A stretch of 64,000 bases of DNA from Cryptoclostridium sp036644995 (lineage in GTDB: Bacteria > Bacillota > Dehalobacteriia > UBA7702), in the NCBI GenBank assembly GCA_036644995.1, contig JAVXOZ010000003.1, forward strand, positions 1 through 64,000. Reading direction: 5' to 3'. Positions 24,240-33,629 of this stretch are shown here, in pieces; positions within the stretch are counted from its first letter, which is position 1, and the number at the start of each line of letters is the position of its first letter. The notes beneath the pieces are model-generated. The model saw only the letters and a program-made list of their open reading frames with translations, did no database searches and was not told the origin of the DNA. Made by a program: the position numbers and the translations under genes.

Positions 24240-25661
24240 ATGATAACAATAGATTTGAATACTAACAGTAAAATCCCTATTTATCAGCAAATATACGAAT
24301 CCTTGCGTCATAAAATTGAAATTGGAGCCATAGCTGCCCAAGAAAAAATGCCCTCTAAACGTAAGCTTGCCAATGATTTAAATGTAAGCCAAACCACCAT
24401 TGAAACGGCATATGGGCAATTAAAAGCAGAAGGGTATATTTATGCAGAACCTAAAAAAGGATATTACGCAGAAAATATTTTAAAAAACCATGGTGGTTTT
24501 CCTCTTTGTGATGTGAGTTTACCCCTAAAAAAAGTAGATGAAAGTCTAATTTTAAAACAAGCAGAAAAAAAATATTCTTACGATTTTCAAACAAATGCCA
24601 TAGATACAGAGTGTTTTCCCTTTTCCGTATGGGCAAAATTGACCCGTGAAACTCTAAATGAAGATAAAAATGAAATTCTATCTGTTACTCACCCCAAAGG
24701 TCTGTATTCTTTAAGACAGGGAATTTGTAAAATGCTCAGTGAACATCGGGGTATGAATGTTGAGCCGAACCAGATTATTGTGGGTGCAGGCTGGGAATAT
24801 TTGCTGAATTTGATTACCCAATTATTGGGAAAAAATCAAGTTTATGGTGTGGAGGACCCCTGCTATGCCAAAATTCCCAAAATTTTAGATAGATTGGTGG
24901 ATGCTGTGGAATATTTGCCCTTGGACGGCGAGGGGATAATTATGAAAAATTTAGAGGAATCAACCGCAGATGTGCTCCATGTTACCCCATCTCACCATTT
25001 TCCTTTGGGAATTGTAACCTCGGCAGGTAGAAGAAGGGAGCTTTTGCAGTGGGCAAATGCTCAGAGTAATCGTTATATAATTGAAGATGATTACGATAGT
25101 GAATTTCGATTTTACGGCCGCCCCATACCTGCTATGTATGGTTTGGATAATGGGGAAAATGTTATATATATTAAAACTTTTGCCAAAAGTCTTGCTCCAT
25201 CTTTGCGTATGGCTTATATGGTTTTACCCCAAAGTTTGGTTAAACTTTATGATGAGGAAATGTCCTTTTATGCTTCCACAGTTCCCAGTATTGAGCAGCA
25301 CGTTTTAAGCCGCTTTATTGAGGGGGGATATTTTGAGCGACATTTACACCGCATGAGAAATATATATAAAAAAAGAAGGGAAATTTTTCTTGAGGAAGTG
25401 AAAAAAAGTTCCCTAAGTTCTAAAATTAAAATATTTAAAGAGGATGCAGGTATGCACTTGCTTTTGCAGGTGGAAGGTTTAAAAGAAAATGAAATAATAG
25501 CTAAAGCCGAAGCTGGGGATATTAAAATTTATGGCTTATCTGAGTATTATAATTTTTATGAACCAAAAGGGTACTCCGAAACCGTGATTGCCGGTTTTTC
25601 GGGATTTTCCGAAGCTAAATTACGTGAAGCGGTGCAAAATTTGGTTAAAGCTTTAGCATAG
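24240..25661 (+). CDS. pdxR: MocR/PdxR-type transcription regulator (GntR HTH plus aminotransferase-like domain)
   Basis: 473 aa. The N-terminal GntR winged helix (IPIYQQIYESLRHKIEIGAI, MPSKRKLANDLNVSQTTIETAYGQLKAEGYI) is joined to a fold-type I aminotransferase domain with EDDYDSEFRF and the PLP Lys in YIKTFAKSLAPSLRM. Such proteins sense PLP; divergence from pdxST points to PdxR. The ATG at 24240 has TGGAG 5 bases upstream. The gene ends with TAG and a second TAG lies one codon further on, so amber readthrough would extend it by 11 residues. Confidence 0.9.
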   Translation: MITIDLNTNSKIPIYQQIYESLRHKIEIGAIAAQEKMPSKRKLANDLNVSQTTIETAYGQLKAEGYIYAEPKKGYYAENILKNHGGFPLCDVSLPLKKVDESLILKQAEKKYSYDFQTNAIDTECFPFSVWAKLTRETLNEDKNEILSVTHPKGLYSLRQGICKMLSEHRGMNVEPNQIIVGAGWEYLLNLITQLLGKNQVYGVEDPCYAKIPKILDRLVDAVEYLPLDGEGIIMKNLEESTADVLHVTPSHHFPLGIVTSAGRRRELLQWANAQSNRYIIEDDYDSEFRFYGRPIPAMYGLDNGENVIYIKTFAKSLAPSLRMAYMVLPQSLVKLYDEEMSFYASTVPSIEQHVLSRFIEGGYFERHLHRMRNIYKKRREIFLEEVKKSSLSSKIKIFKEDAGMHLLLQVEGLKENEIIAKAEAGDIKIYGLSEYYNFYEPKGYSETVIAGFSGFSEAKLREAVQNLVKALA

Positions 25662-25747
25662 AATTAGAAATTAGAAAGATTGAAAGCTAATTAAAAAGTG
25701 TACTCCGAAAAAAATATAACCACAATGTATATTGGTTAAAAATAAAA

Positions 25748-25815
25748 AACACATCGCCCTGTAATTGCCTTTGTAGCTTAGTGCATTGAGCCATTACAGT
25801 GTGATGTGCTTTTTT
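25748..25815 (+). terminator. terminator of pdxR
   Basis: AACACATCGCCCTGTAAT (25748-25765) pairs with ATTACAGTGTGATGTGCTT (25793-25811) with a few wobble positions, followed by Ts. It lies about 90 bp after the pdxR stop; the rest of 25662-25949 appears empty. Confidence 0.75.
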
Positions 25816-25949
25816 AATTTTTTGTGAAAAATAAAATTTTATCAAGGTCTTTTTATATTGATGAATATTATCATAAATTTCATAATCAGGGGCATTACCA
25901 TGAATTTTAATACTTTATAAATTGCATAAAGATGTATAAAAATGTAATT

Positions 25950-26264
25950 TTACTTTTTATTTCCCCATGGGCAGGCAACAATACAGCAACCACATATCCA
26001 AGCACCTAATTTTTCACTCTGTGCTTTTAAGTAGATATTGCATTTATCAAAATCCAATCGGCAATTTCGTGGTTCCCGTATATCAACAGGTGCATCAGTA
26101 ATGGCGTGTACAGGGCAGGCATCCACACATTTTGTGCAATTTCTGCATTTGTTTTTCATACTCACATCTGGTTTTAGTGGTGCATCTGTTAGCAATGTGG
26201 CTAAACGTAGCCTTGGACCAAATTGGGGATTTACCAAAGCACAGCTTTTACCAATCCACCCCAT
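25950..26264 (-). pseudogene. C-terminal fragment of a QueG-like double [4Fe-4S] protein
   Basis: 104 residues with GWIGKSCALVNPQFGPRLRL, a first cluster motif CRNCTKCVDACP and a second CGCCIVACPWG. This is the C-terminal part of epoxyqueuosine-reductase-like iron-sulfur proteins. A full-length relative would have at least another 100-200 N-terminal residues. Here a stop lies just upstream in frame and there is no ribosome site, so it looks like a decayed remnant. It is not a complete RamA-type corrinoid activator. Confidence 0.6.
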
Positions 26265-26458
26265 TAGCTAAATTATATGACTTCAATTTTAAATGTCAAT
26301 ATAATACAGGTAAAATAATTAGCTATGGCTTTTAGGCTATAAGCAGCTTGGATAAGGTATTTTTATCTTAAAACAATAACCCTTAATCTACATTACAAAT
26401 AATATATATGCTGCTAATGGAGAATAAATAAAAAAAGGAAATTTAGGGTATTGGTGGT

Positions 26459-27253
26459 TTATCCCAGCCAAACATCTAAAAACATCATTAAACCAAAACC
26501 CAACATGGAAAGTCCCGCAATTAATTTTTTATTGCCATTGGAATTGGCTTCGGGAATTATTTCCGCAAATACTACATAAATCATGGCTCCTGCGGCAAAA
26601 GATAGCATCACAGGCAAGAGAGAGGCAACAAATACAGTGAGGGTAGCACCTACCACAGCGGCTATGGTTTCCACAAAAGAGGATAATTGACCATAGGCAA
26701 AGGCTCTTTTTGCGGATAGGCCATCCCTCCTTAAAGGCAAAGATGTGGCTGCGCCTTCAGGAAAATTTTGAATACCAATACCAAATGCCAAAGCCAAGGC
26801 AGCTACTAAGGTATCGCCATTTACCGCTGCACCCACCGCTACCCCAATGGCTAAACCCTCGGGAATATTGTGGAGGGTGATAGCAAATATAAGTAATGTG
26901 CTTTTGCCAAAATGCCGCTTTAATCTTTGCCCCAATTTATTGTTTGTTTGGTTGATGGGGAAAACTTTATCCGCAAAAAGTAAAAATACAACTCCCAAAC
27001 TAAAGCCAAACATTAAAGGTAAAAGTGGGTTCATGCCCAAATCCTCTGCATAGCCCAGAGCAGGGTTTAAAAGTGAGAAAAAAGATGCCGCCATCATAAT
27101 GCCCCCTGCTAACCCCAAAAGACCATTCATTATTTTTGTATCAACATTTTTAAAGGGAAAAACCATGGCGGCACCTAAAGAAGCAGGTATCCATGCCATA
27201 AATCCTGCTAAAAAACCTTGAAGGGGGGTGGGGAGAGCTAAAAACCAATCCAT
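26459..27253 (-). CDS. ZIP family metal transporter
   Basis: 264 aa with about eight membrane helices. Helix 4 has the metal-binding HNIPEGLAIGV and helix 5 has QNFPEGAA, the pair typical of ZupT-like bacterial ZIP transporters. It imports Zn2+ or other divalent metals. A His-poor, Lys/Arg-rich loop (NKLGQRLKRHFGK) lies between helices 3 and 4. It is a single gene; the 26265-26458 stretch downstream shows no gene. Confidence 0.9.
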   Translation of the reverse strand: MDWFLALPTPLQGFLAGFMAWIPASLGAAMVFPFKNVDTKIMNGLLGLAGGIMMAASFFSLLNPALGYAEDLGMNPLLPLMFGFSLGVVFLLFADKVFPINQTNNKLGQRLKRHFGKSTLLIFAITLHNIPEGLAIGVAVGAAVNGDTLVAALALAFGIGIQNFPEGAATSLPLRRDGLSAKRAFAYGQLSSFVETIAAVVGATLTVFVASLLPVMLSFAAGAMIYVVFAEIIPEANSNGNKKLIAGLSMLGFGLMMFLDVWLG

Positions 27254-27340
27254 AAATAAAACCTCAATCCATCATAAAATCCTTTCTCATAGTATGCAAG
27301 AAAATCTGCAAAGGTGAAAAAGAAATTGCCCTTAATTGTA

Positions 27341-27370
27341 TTGATTTCAGGTGCAAAAGTGTGGTATAAT
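27341..27370 (+). promoter_or_regulatory. probable promoter of the his operon
   Basis: TTGATT (27341-27346), an 18-bp spacer and TATAAT (27365-27370). The leader before hisZ is about 200 nt. I looked for a T-box (GGTGG core) or a His-rich leader peptide there and saw neither. Confidence 0.5.
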
Positions 27371-27572
27371 TTTCTAATATCTATCATAATGGTTAATAAT
27401 TTAGATTTTTCCACCATATTTTTAAATAAGTGCTGGTAGATGTAGTTTTAGTTCGGAATACCAATAATATAAATCCGAATTAAAAAATATTACTTAAATC
27501 AAAATACTTAATTATTTTGAAAAAATCAAAGACACAGTGCAGATGCTATACCTGCGAGAAAGGAAAAATGCC

Positions 27573-28598
27573 ATGAAATGGAAAATCTATACCCCTGATG
27601 GAGTACAAGATCTTTTAATGGACGACGCTTACATGAAACGCAAACTGGAAAATACAATGATTGAAGAATTTCGACATTGTGGCTTCAGTGAAATTGTAAC
27701 GCCTTCTTTGGAATTTTTTGATTCTTTCAGTGGACAAAAGGATATTTTAGCCCAAGAAGATATGGCAAAATCCTTTGATTCTCAAGGTCGCATTCTTGTG
27801 CTTAAACCTGATTTAACTGTGCCCGTAGCTCGTGTTGCGGCAACTAAATATAAAGATATCCGCCCCTTGAAAGTGTGCTATTGCCAAAGCATTTTCAGAA
27901 ATACCAAAGACCGCTATTTGGATTTAAAAGAATTTACCCAAGCAGGATGTGAATTTATCGGCTGCGGTGATACCTCATGTGATGGCGAGGTAATTGCCAC
28001 CGCTGTAAAAACCCTGGAAAAAGCAGGCTTAGAGGATTTTACCATTGAATTAGGTCAAGTAAATTATTTCAAAGGCTTAATGGAAGAATCTCAATGTAAT
28101 GAAGATGATAGCGAGATAATTCGTCTTTTAGTGGATAAAAAAGATTTTTGCGGATTAGAAGCTAAGGTTGAAGCTTTGGGTATCACCGGCGATTTAAAAA
28201 CAGCCATTGTGGATTTGCCCTATTTATATGGAGATGTGGAAATACTGGATCGCATTGAAGGTTTAAATATCGGAGCGGTTGCCACCAAAGCTATTTCTAA
28301 TTTACGGGAAGTTCTTAAGGAGCTTAACATTAGGGGTTGTTCCCACCGTATTGCCATAGATATGGGCTTGGTATCTTCCTTACATTATTACACAGGCTTA
28401 ATTTTTTGCGGCTATGTTCCCGGTATGGGTGTACCGCTTTTAACAGGTGGTCGTTATGATAATCTGGTGGAAAAATTTGGCGAACCCGATAAAGCCACGG
28501 GTTTTTCCGTTAATATAACTTACCTAATGGAAGTTTTAAAAAAAGACGGAATCCCGGGATTTTACAGTGCGAAGGAGGCAAAACCATGGAATATTTAA
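27573..28598 (+). CDS. hisZ: ATP phosphoribosyltransferase regulatory subunit
   Basis: 341 aa, HisRS-like without the anticodon-binding domain. Motifs: YTPDGVQDLLMDDA, VTPSLEFFDSF, LKPDLTVPVARV, FTQAGCEFIG, and the C-terminal YYTGLIFCGYVPG and GGRYDNLVEKFG. It pairs with the short HisG encoded next. The ATG at 27573 has AAAGGA 8 bases upstream. It overlaps hisG by 13 bp. Confidence 0.93.
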   Translation: MKWKIYTPDGVQDLLMDDAYMKRKLENTMIEEFRHCGFSEIVTPSLEFFDSFSGQKDILAQEDMAKSFDSQGRILVLKPDLTVPVARVAATKYKDIRPLKVCYCQSIFRNTKDRYLDLKEFTQAGCEFIGCGDTSCDGEVIATAVKTLEKAGLEDFTIELGQVNYFKGLMEESQCNEDDSEIIRLLVDKKDFCGLEAKVEALGITGDLKTAIVDLPYLYGDVEILDRIEGLNIGAVATKAISNLREVLKELNIRGCSHRIAIDMGLVSSLHYYTGLIFCGYVPGMGVPLLTGGRYDNLVEKFGEPDKATGFSVNITYLMEVLKKDGIPGFYSAKEAKPWNI

Positions 28599-29230
28599 AT
28601 GTTGCCCTGGCAAAGGGGCGTTTGGCGGAGCTATCCATGGAGTTTTTTGAAAAGCAGGGCATACAATGTCCTGAATTTAATAACCCCCACCGCAAATTGA
28701 TATTGATGGATGAAACCGAAACTGTTCGCTTTTTTTTGGGTAAGCCTTCGGATATTCCCACCTTTGTGGAATATGGAGCCGCAGACATTGGCATAGTTGG
28801 CAAAGATACCCTTTTAGAAGAAGACAGAGATTTGTATGAAGTTTTGGATTTGGGCATTGCCGCCTGTAAAATGAGTGTGGCAGGGCCTCTTGATATGGTT
28901 GATAAATGGTCATCTATTCCCAGAAAACGTATAGCCACCAAATACCCGCACATTGCTCAGGAATATTTTCAAAACCAAAGAAAAGAGCGTGTTGAGGTTA
29001 TTAAAATCAATGGCTCTGTTGAACTTGCCCCTTTGGTTGGCTTGGCAGATGTTATTGTGGATATAGTGCAAAGCGGTGCAACCTTGGATGCCAATGGTTT
29101 GCAGGTTTTTGAGGATATTGTGGGTATAAGTGGTCGTATGGTGGTTAATAAAGTGAGCATGAAAACCAAGGCTCAAAGAATTATCCCGATAATTGAGGGA
29201 TTTAAACAAGAAGTATTGAAAGGAAAATAA
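28586..29230 (+). CDS. hisG: ATP phosphoribosyltransferase, short form
   Basis: 214 aa, the short form that needs HisZ. It performs the first step of histidine synthesis, PRPP plus ATP. Seen are VALAKGRLAELSMEFFE, DIGIVGKDTLLEE, KRIATKYPHIAQEYF and the PRPP loop DIVQSGATLDANGL. It is read in a different frame from the overlapping hisZ end. Confidence 0.96.
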   Translation: MEYLNVALAKGRLAELSMEFFEKQGIQCPEFNNPHRKLILMDETETVRFFLGKPSDIPTFVEYGAADIGIVGKDTLLEEDRDLYEVLDLGIAACKMSVAGPLDMVDKWSSIPRKRIATKYPHIAQEYFQNQRKERVEVIKINGSVELAPLVGLADVIVDIVQSGATLDANGLQVFEDIVGISGRMVVNKVSMKTKAQRIIPIIEGFKQEVLKGK

Positions 29231-29237
29231 AAAACCA

Positions 29238-30530
29238 ATGCGTAAATTTAATTTAAAAAATACAATAGATTACAGTGAATTAGAGGCGTTTTTAGATAAA
29301 CGCAAAGAAAATAACAGTAGCGATGTTGAGGGAATTGTTAAGGATATTATTGCCGAAGTACGTGCTAAAGGTGATGATGCCTTGCGTTTTTACAATGAAA
29401 AATTTGACGGCTGTAAAGCACAAAATTTAAAAGTTACCGAGGCAGAAATTGAAGATGCCTTTAAAGCCATAGATAAAGACCTTTTGGGTTCCATTGAAAA
29501 AGCCACGGAAAATATTCGCTATTTTCACCAAAAGCAGATGGAAAACTCTTGGTTTGAGCAAAAGGAAGATGGCACTACCTTGGGTATGCTGATTCAGCCT
29601 TTAAAAACCGTGGGTATATATGTTCCGGGTGGAGCAGGCGGTAAAACCCCTTTGCCTTCATCTGTTTTAATGAATGCCATTCCCGGGCAGGTAGCAGGTG
29701 TTGAAAATTTGGTTATGGTAACTCCTCCTTCTGCGGATGGTACCATTCCTGCTGTTACTTTGGTGGCGGCTAAAATTGCAGGAGTAAAGGAAATTTATAA
29801 GGTTGGTGGTGCTCAAAGCATTGCAGCCTTGGCATATGGCACCGAAACCATTCCCATGGTGGATAAAATTACAGGGCCGGGCAATGCTTTTGTTGCCACA
29901 GCCAAAAAACTGGTTTTTGGTCAATGCGGCATAGATATGGTGGCAGGCCCCAGCGAAATAAGCATCATTGCGGATAGCTCTGCTAATCCTGTGTGGTTGG
30001 CTGCGGATTTATTATCCCAAGCCGAGCATGATACCTTGGCAGCGGCTATTATGATTACCACCGATGCAGATCTTGCCCAAAAAACTGAAAAAGAATTGGA
30101 TAAAGCCATCGAATCTTTGGAACGTTATGATATTGCCAAATCATCTTGGGACGATTACGGTGCAATTATTCTTTGTGATACTTTGGATCAGTGCTTTGAT
30201 ATTGCCAATATCATAGCTCCTGAGCATTTGGAATTATCCATTGAAAATCCCTTGGCTTATATTTACAAACCCAAAACAGCAGGTGCTTTGTTCTTGGGAC
30301 ACTACACACCCGAAGCCTTGGGTGACTATATGGCAGGGCCTAACCATGTTTTGCCTACCATTGGCACAGCGAGATTTTCTTCACCCTTAAATACCATGGA
30401 CTTTATGAAGAAAACCACAGTGCTTTGTTATAATAAGGAAGCTTTTATGGGAGTTCAGGACGATATCAGCCGTTTTGCTCGCTCTGAAGGTTTAACGGCT
30501 CATGCCCGTGCAGCGGAAATAAGAAAGTAA
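29238..30530 (+). CDS. hisD: histidinol dehydrogenase
   Basis: 430 aa, full length. It makes the two final NAD-dependent oxidations to histidine using zinc. YVPGGAGGKTPLPSSVLMNAI, KVGGAQSIAALAYGTETI, KITGPGNAFVATAK, DMVAGPSEISIIAD, SQAEHD (Zn ligands) and APEHLEL are all present. It follows hisG by 7 bp. Confidence 0.97.
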   Translation: MRKFNLKNTIDYSELEAFLDKRKENNSSDVEGIVKDIIAEVRAKGDDALRFYNEKFDGCKAQNLKVTEAEIEDAFKAIDKDLLGSIEKATENIRYFHQKQMENSWFEQKEDGTTLGMLIQPLKTVGIYVPGGAGGKTPLPSSVLMNAIPGQVAGVENLVMVTPPSADGTIPAVTLVAAKIAGVKEIYKVGGAQSIAALAYGTETIPMVDKITGPGNAFVATAKKLVFGQCGIDMVAGPSEISIIADSSANPVWLAADLLSQAEHDTLAAAIMITTDADLAQKTEKELDKAIESLERYDIAKSSWDDYGAIILCDTLDQCFDIANIIAPEHLELSIENPLAYIYKPKTAGALFLGHYTPEALGDYMAGPNHVLPTIGTARFSSPLNTMDFMKKTTVLCYNKEAFMGVQDDISRFARSEGLTAHARAAEIRK

Positions 30531-30543
30531 AATAGTGAAAATC

Positions 30544-31608
30544 ATGAGTAAATTTTGGAACGATAAAACCACGGGGCTAACACCTTATACCCCGGGAGAA
30601 CAGCCAAAAGTACCAAATATAATAAAATTAAATACCAATGAAAATCCCTATCCCCCCAGTGATAATGTGTTAAAAGCCATAAACGATGCCACCAAGGGTG
30701 ATTTGCGTTTATATCCCGATCCCGAAGCCACAGCTTTGAGAGAAACCTTTGCCAAATATGTGGGTGTAAAAAAAGAAAACGTCTTTGTGGGCAACGGCTC
30801 AGACGAGGTTTTGGCATTTGCCTTTGACACATTTTTCCAAAAGGGAAAACCGGTTTTATTCCCGGACATTTCCTATAGTTTTTATCCTGTATATTGTAAA
30901 TATTATGGTTTGGCTTATGAAACTGTGCCTTTAAAACAGGACTTTACTGTGGATGTTGAAGGATTTTTTAAAAGCAACGGCGGTGTGGTTATCACCAATC
31001 CCAATGCCCCTACGGGTATGGATATGGGGCTATCCGCCATTGAAGAAATTTTACAGCACAATAGAGAATATGCTGTAATTATTGATGAGGCATATGTTAA
31101 ATTCGGGGCAAAAAGTGCAGTGGAACTCATTGAAAAATATCCAAATCTTTTAGTGGTACAAACTATGTCCAAATCTCATTCTTTAGCAGGCTTGCGTGTG
31201 GGCTTTGCCATTGGTAACGAGGATTTGATAGAGGGTTTAAATAGGGTAAAAAATTCCTTTAACTCCTATCCCGTGGATAGATTGGCACAAGCAGGTGCTA
31301 TGGCGGCAATTAAAGATGAAGATAATGTTTTTAAACGCTGCAACCGCATTATGGCAGTGCGTGAAGGTGTTAGTGTGGCTTTGCGTGGCATAGGCTGTGA
31401 TGTTTTATCCTCAAAAACTAATTTTATAATGATGAAACACCCTAAAGTTACTGCTCAAGAGCTTTTTGGGCATTTGCGGGAGCATAATATACTGGTTCGT
31501 TATTTTAATTTACCACGACTTGATGAATATTTGCGAGTTACCATTGGAAATCGCAGTGAAATGCGTAAATTTTTGGATATTGTGGAAGAATTTATCGGAA
31601 AGAGATGA
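30544..31608 (+). CDS. hisC: histidinol-phosphate aminotransferase
   Basis: 354 aa. Fold-type I PLP enzyme: LNTNENPYPPSDNV, GNGSDEVLAFAFDTF, NPNAPTG, DEAYVKFG and the PLP lysine in TMSKSHSLAGLRVG, with RVTIGNR at the end. Start uncertain: the ATG at 30544 and a GTG at 30535 are both possible, and neither has a strong ribosome site. Confidence 0.95.
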   Translation: MSKFWNDKTTGLTPYTPGEQPKVPNIIKLNTNENPYPPSDNVLKAINDATKGDLRLYPDPEATALRETFAKYVGVKKENVFVGNGSDEVLAFAFDTFFQKGKPVLFPDISYSFYPVYCKYYGLAYETVPLKQDFTVDVEGFFKSNGGVVITNPNAPTGMDMGLSAIEEILQHNREYAVIIDEAYVKFGAKSAVELIEKYPNLLVVQTMSKSHSLAGLRVGFAIGNEDLIEGLNRVKNSFNSYPVDRLAQAGAMAAIKDEDNVFKRCNRIMAVREGVSVALRGIGCDVLSSKTNFIMMKHPKVTAQELFGHLREHNILVRYFNLPRLDEYLRVTIGNRSEMRKFLDIVEEFIGKR

Positions 31609-31612
31609 TTTT

Positions 31613-32194
31613 ATGAGAGAAACCGCTTTTTTAAGAAGAACCAATGAAACCGCCATTGAAATTGATATGAATTTAGATGGCAACGGTGAAAGTGAAATTG
31701 ATACAGGTATCGGTTTTTTCAATCATATGCTTACACTGTTTGCCAAGCATAGCTCCACCTCTTTAACTATGAATGTTAAAGGTGATTTAGATGTGGATGC
31801 CCACCATACCATTGAAGATACAGGTATTGCCTTGGGGAAGTGCATTAAAGAAGCCTTAGGGGATAAAGCAGGGCTTAAGCGTTATGGCAGTGCTTTAATT
31901 CCCATGGATGAAACCTTGGCAGAGGTGGCTTTGGACTTATCCGGCCGTGGTTATTTGGTTTTTAATGCCAATTTTACTGCTGAAAAAGCAGGTGAATTTC
32001 CTTTGGAAATGGTGGAGGAATTTTTCCGTGCAGTGGCTTTTAACGGTGAATTTAATTTACACATTAACCTGCGTTACGGTGAAAATAATCACCATATGGC
32101 AGAGGGAATTTTTAAAGCTTTTGCCCATGCTTTTAAAGAAGCCAAAGTAGTGGAAGGTATTGATGTGCTTTCCACCAAAGGTGTGTTGATATGA
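31613..32194 (+). CDS. hisB: imidazoleglycerol-phosphate dehydratase
   Basis: 193 aa, monofunctional HisB without the phosphatase domain. Metal-binding repeats are seen: GIGFFNHMLTLFAKHS, DAHHTIEDTGIALG, and later INLRYGENNHHMAEGIFKAF. The ATG at 31613 lies 4 bp after the hisC stop and has GGAAAGAG upstream. Confidence 0.97.
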   Translation: MRETAFLRRTNETAIEIDMNLDGNGESEIDTGIGFFNHMLTLFAKHSSTSLTMNVKGDLDVDAHHTIEDTGIALGKCIKEALGDKAGLKRYGSALIPMDETLAEVALDLSGRGYLVFNANFTAEKAGEFPLEMVEEFFRAVAFNGEFNLHINLRYGENNHHMAEGIFKAFAHAFKEAKVVEGIDVLSTKGVLI

Positions 32195-32907
32195 GTGATT
32201 TTCAAATTTTACCTGCCATTGATATCATTGATGGCCAGTGTGTGCGTTTGGTTAAAGGGGATTATGCTCAAAAAACAGTGTTTGCCAATGACCCTTTAGA
32301 AAAAGCTAAAGAATTTAAAGCTATGGGGGCTAAATATATTCATTTGGTGGATTTGGACGGCGCCAAAGCAGGAAAACCCGTTAACCACCCAATAGTAAAG
32401 TCAATCACCAAAGAAACAGGTCTTTTTTCGGAAATAGGCGGTGGTATCCGTACCATGGCACAAATTGAGGATTATGTGGCGGCTGGTATGAATCGTATTA
32501 TTTTAGGCACTTCAGCGGTGCGTAATAAAGAATTAGTTGTTGAGGCAGCAAAAAAATACGGTGAAAATATTGCCGTGGGAATCGATGCCAAAGATGGCAT
32601 GGTTGCCATTGAAGGCTGGGAAGAAAAAAGTACATTGGATGCTTTTGACTTTGCCAAAATTATGGAATCTTTGGGTATATCCACAATAATTTATACGGAT
32701 ATTGCTCGTGACGGAATGTTGATTGGCCCTAATTTATCTGCTATGGAAAAAATGGCGAAAACCGTTTCTATAAGAGTTATTGCCTCAGGTGGGGTTACCA
32801 AAAACAGCGATGTGGTAGATTTAAAAAATCTTGGGCTTGGCGGTGTGATAATTGGAAAAGCAATCTACACAGGTGATGTGGATTTGAAAAAAGTATTAGA
32901 GGGGTAA
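32191..32907 (+). CDS. hisA: ProFAR isomerase
   Basis: 238 aa TIM barrel. HisA rather than HisF: PAIDIIDGQCVRLVKGDY with catalytic Asp near residue 10, EIGGGIRTMAQI, and the second catalytic Asp in IYTDIARDGMLIGPN. It overlaps the hisB stop (ATGA). In most Firmicute operons hisH lies between hisB and hisA; here it is missing. Confidence 0.96.
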   Translation: MSDFQILPAIDIIDGQCVRLVKGDYAQKTVFANDPLEKAKEFKAMGAKYIHLVDLDGAKAGKPVNHPIVKSITKETGLFSEIGGGIRTMAQIEDYVAAGMNRIILGTSAVRNKELVVEAAKKYGENIAVGIDAKDGMVAIEGWEEKSTLDAFDFAKIMESLGISTIIYTDIARDGMLIGPNLSAMEKMAKTVSIRVIASGGVTKNSDVVDLKNLGLGGVIIGKAIYTGDVDLKKVLEG

Positions 32908-32910
32908 AAA

Positions 32911-33549
32911 ATGAACGAAGTATTAAAAGAAATTAAATGGAATCATCATGGACTTGTCCCTGCTGTGGCTTATGATACTCTCAGCGGTCAGGTTGTAATG
33001 CTTGCTTATATGAATGAAGAATCATTTAATAAGACCGTGGAAACAGGTTATGCCCACTATTTTAGCCGTTCCAGAGAGTGCTTATGGAAAAAAGGCGAAA
33101 CCAGTGGCCATCTGCAAAAGGTTTTATCCATAAAATTGGATTGCGATGGGGATACTGTTTTATTGGAAATTCAACAAGAGGGTGCTGCTTGTCACACTGG
33201 GAATAAATCCTGTTTTTATCGTGAATTAAAAGACGGTAAATGGGTAGATGCTCAGGAAAACACTTCGGTAGCTCGGGGTATGGCAGTGGAATATGCCATT
33301 GTTAAAGAGCGTGGGGAAAACCCTGTGGAAGGATCTTATACCAATTACTTATTAAACAAAGGCGTGGATAAAATCCTGAAAAAAGTGGGTGAGGAGTGCA
33401 CCGAAGTTGTTATAGCTGCTAAAAATCACTCTCACGAAGAAGTAACATACGAAACCGCTGATTTGATTTATCACCTTTCGGTTTTACTCTATGAACAGGG
33501 TTTGACCTGGGATGAAATAGGTGCGGAAATTTTAAAACGCCGTAAATAA
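32911..33549 (+). CDS. hisIE: bifunctional phosphoribosyl-AMP cyclohydrolase / phosphoribosyl-ATP pyrophosphatase
   Basis: 212 aa. The N-terminal HisI domain (AYMNEESFNKTVETGYAHYFSRSR, DCDGDTVLLEIQQEGAACHTG with Zn ligands) is fused to a C-terminal HisE helical domain (KKVGEECTEVVIAAKN, ETADLIYHLSVLL). It performs steps 2 and 3 of histidine synthesis. It is the last gene; hisF, which normally lies just before it, is absent. Confidence 0.96.
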   Translation: MNEVLKEIKWNHHGLVPAVAYDTLSGQVVMLAYMNEESFNKTVETGYAHYFSRSRECLWKKGETSGHLQKVLSIKLDCDGDTVLLEIQQEGAACHTGNKSCFYRELKDGKWVDAQENTSVARGMAVEYAIVKERGENPVEGSYTNYLLNKGVDKILKKVGEECTEVVIAAKNHSHEEVTYETADLIYHLSVLLYEQGLTWDEIGAEILKRRK

Positions 33550-33568
33550 AAGTATATTTAAAATAAAA

Positions 33569-33607
33569 AAACACATTGAATCCTGAATAAGATTCAATGT
33601 GTTTTTT
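33569..33607. terminator. bidirectional terminator between hisIE and the ferredoxin gene
   Basis: AACACATTGAATC pairs with GATTCAATGTGTT around an 8-nt loop, with T/A runs on both sides. It can end both the his operon (plus) and the ferredoxin gene (minus). Confidence 0.9.
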
Positions 33608-33629
33608 GATATATTACCCTTGGTTTTGA

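Noticed and set aside
25950..26264. RamA-type reductive activator of corrinoid methyltransferases
   Set aside because: Only a 104-residue C-terminal fragment with QueG-like signature remains, without the large N-terminal domain and without a ribosome site.
27371..27572. T-box or His leader peptide before hisZ
   Set aside because: No GGTGG-type T-box core, specifier stem or run of His codons could be found in the 200-nt leader.
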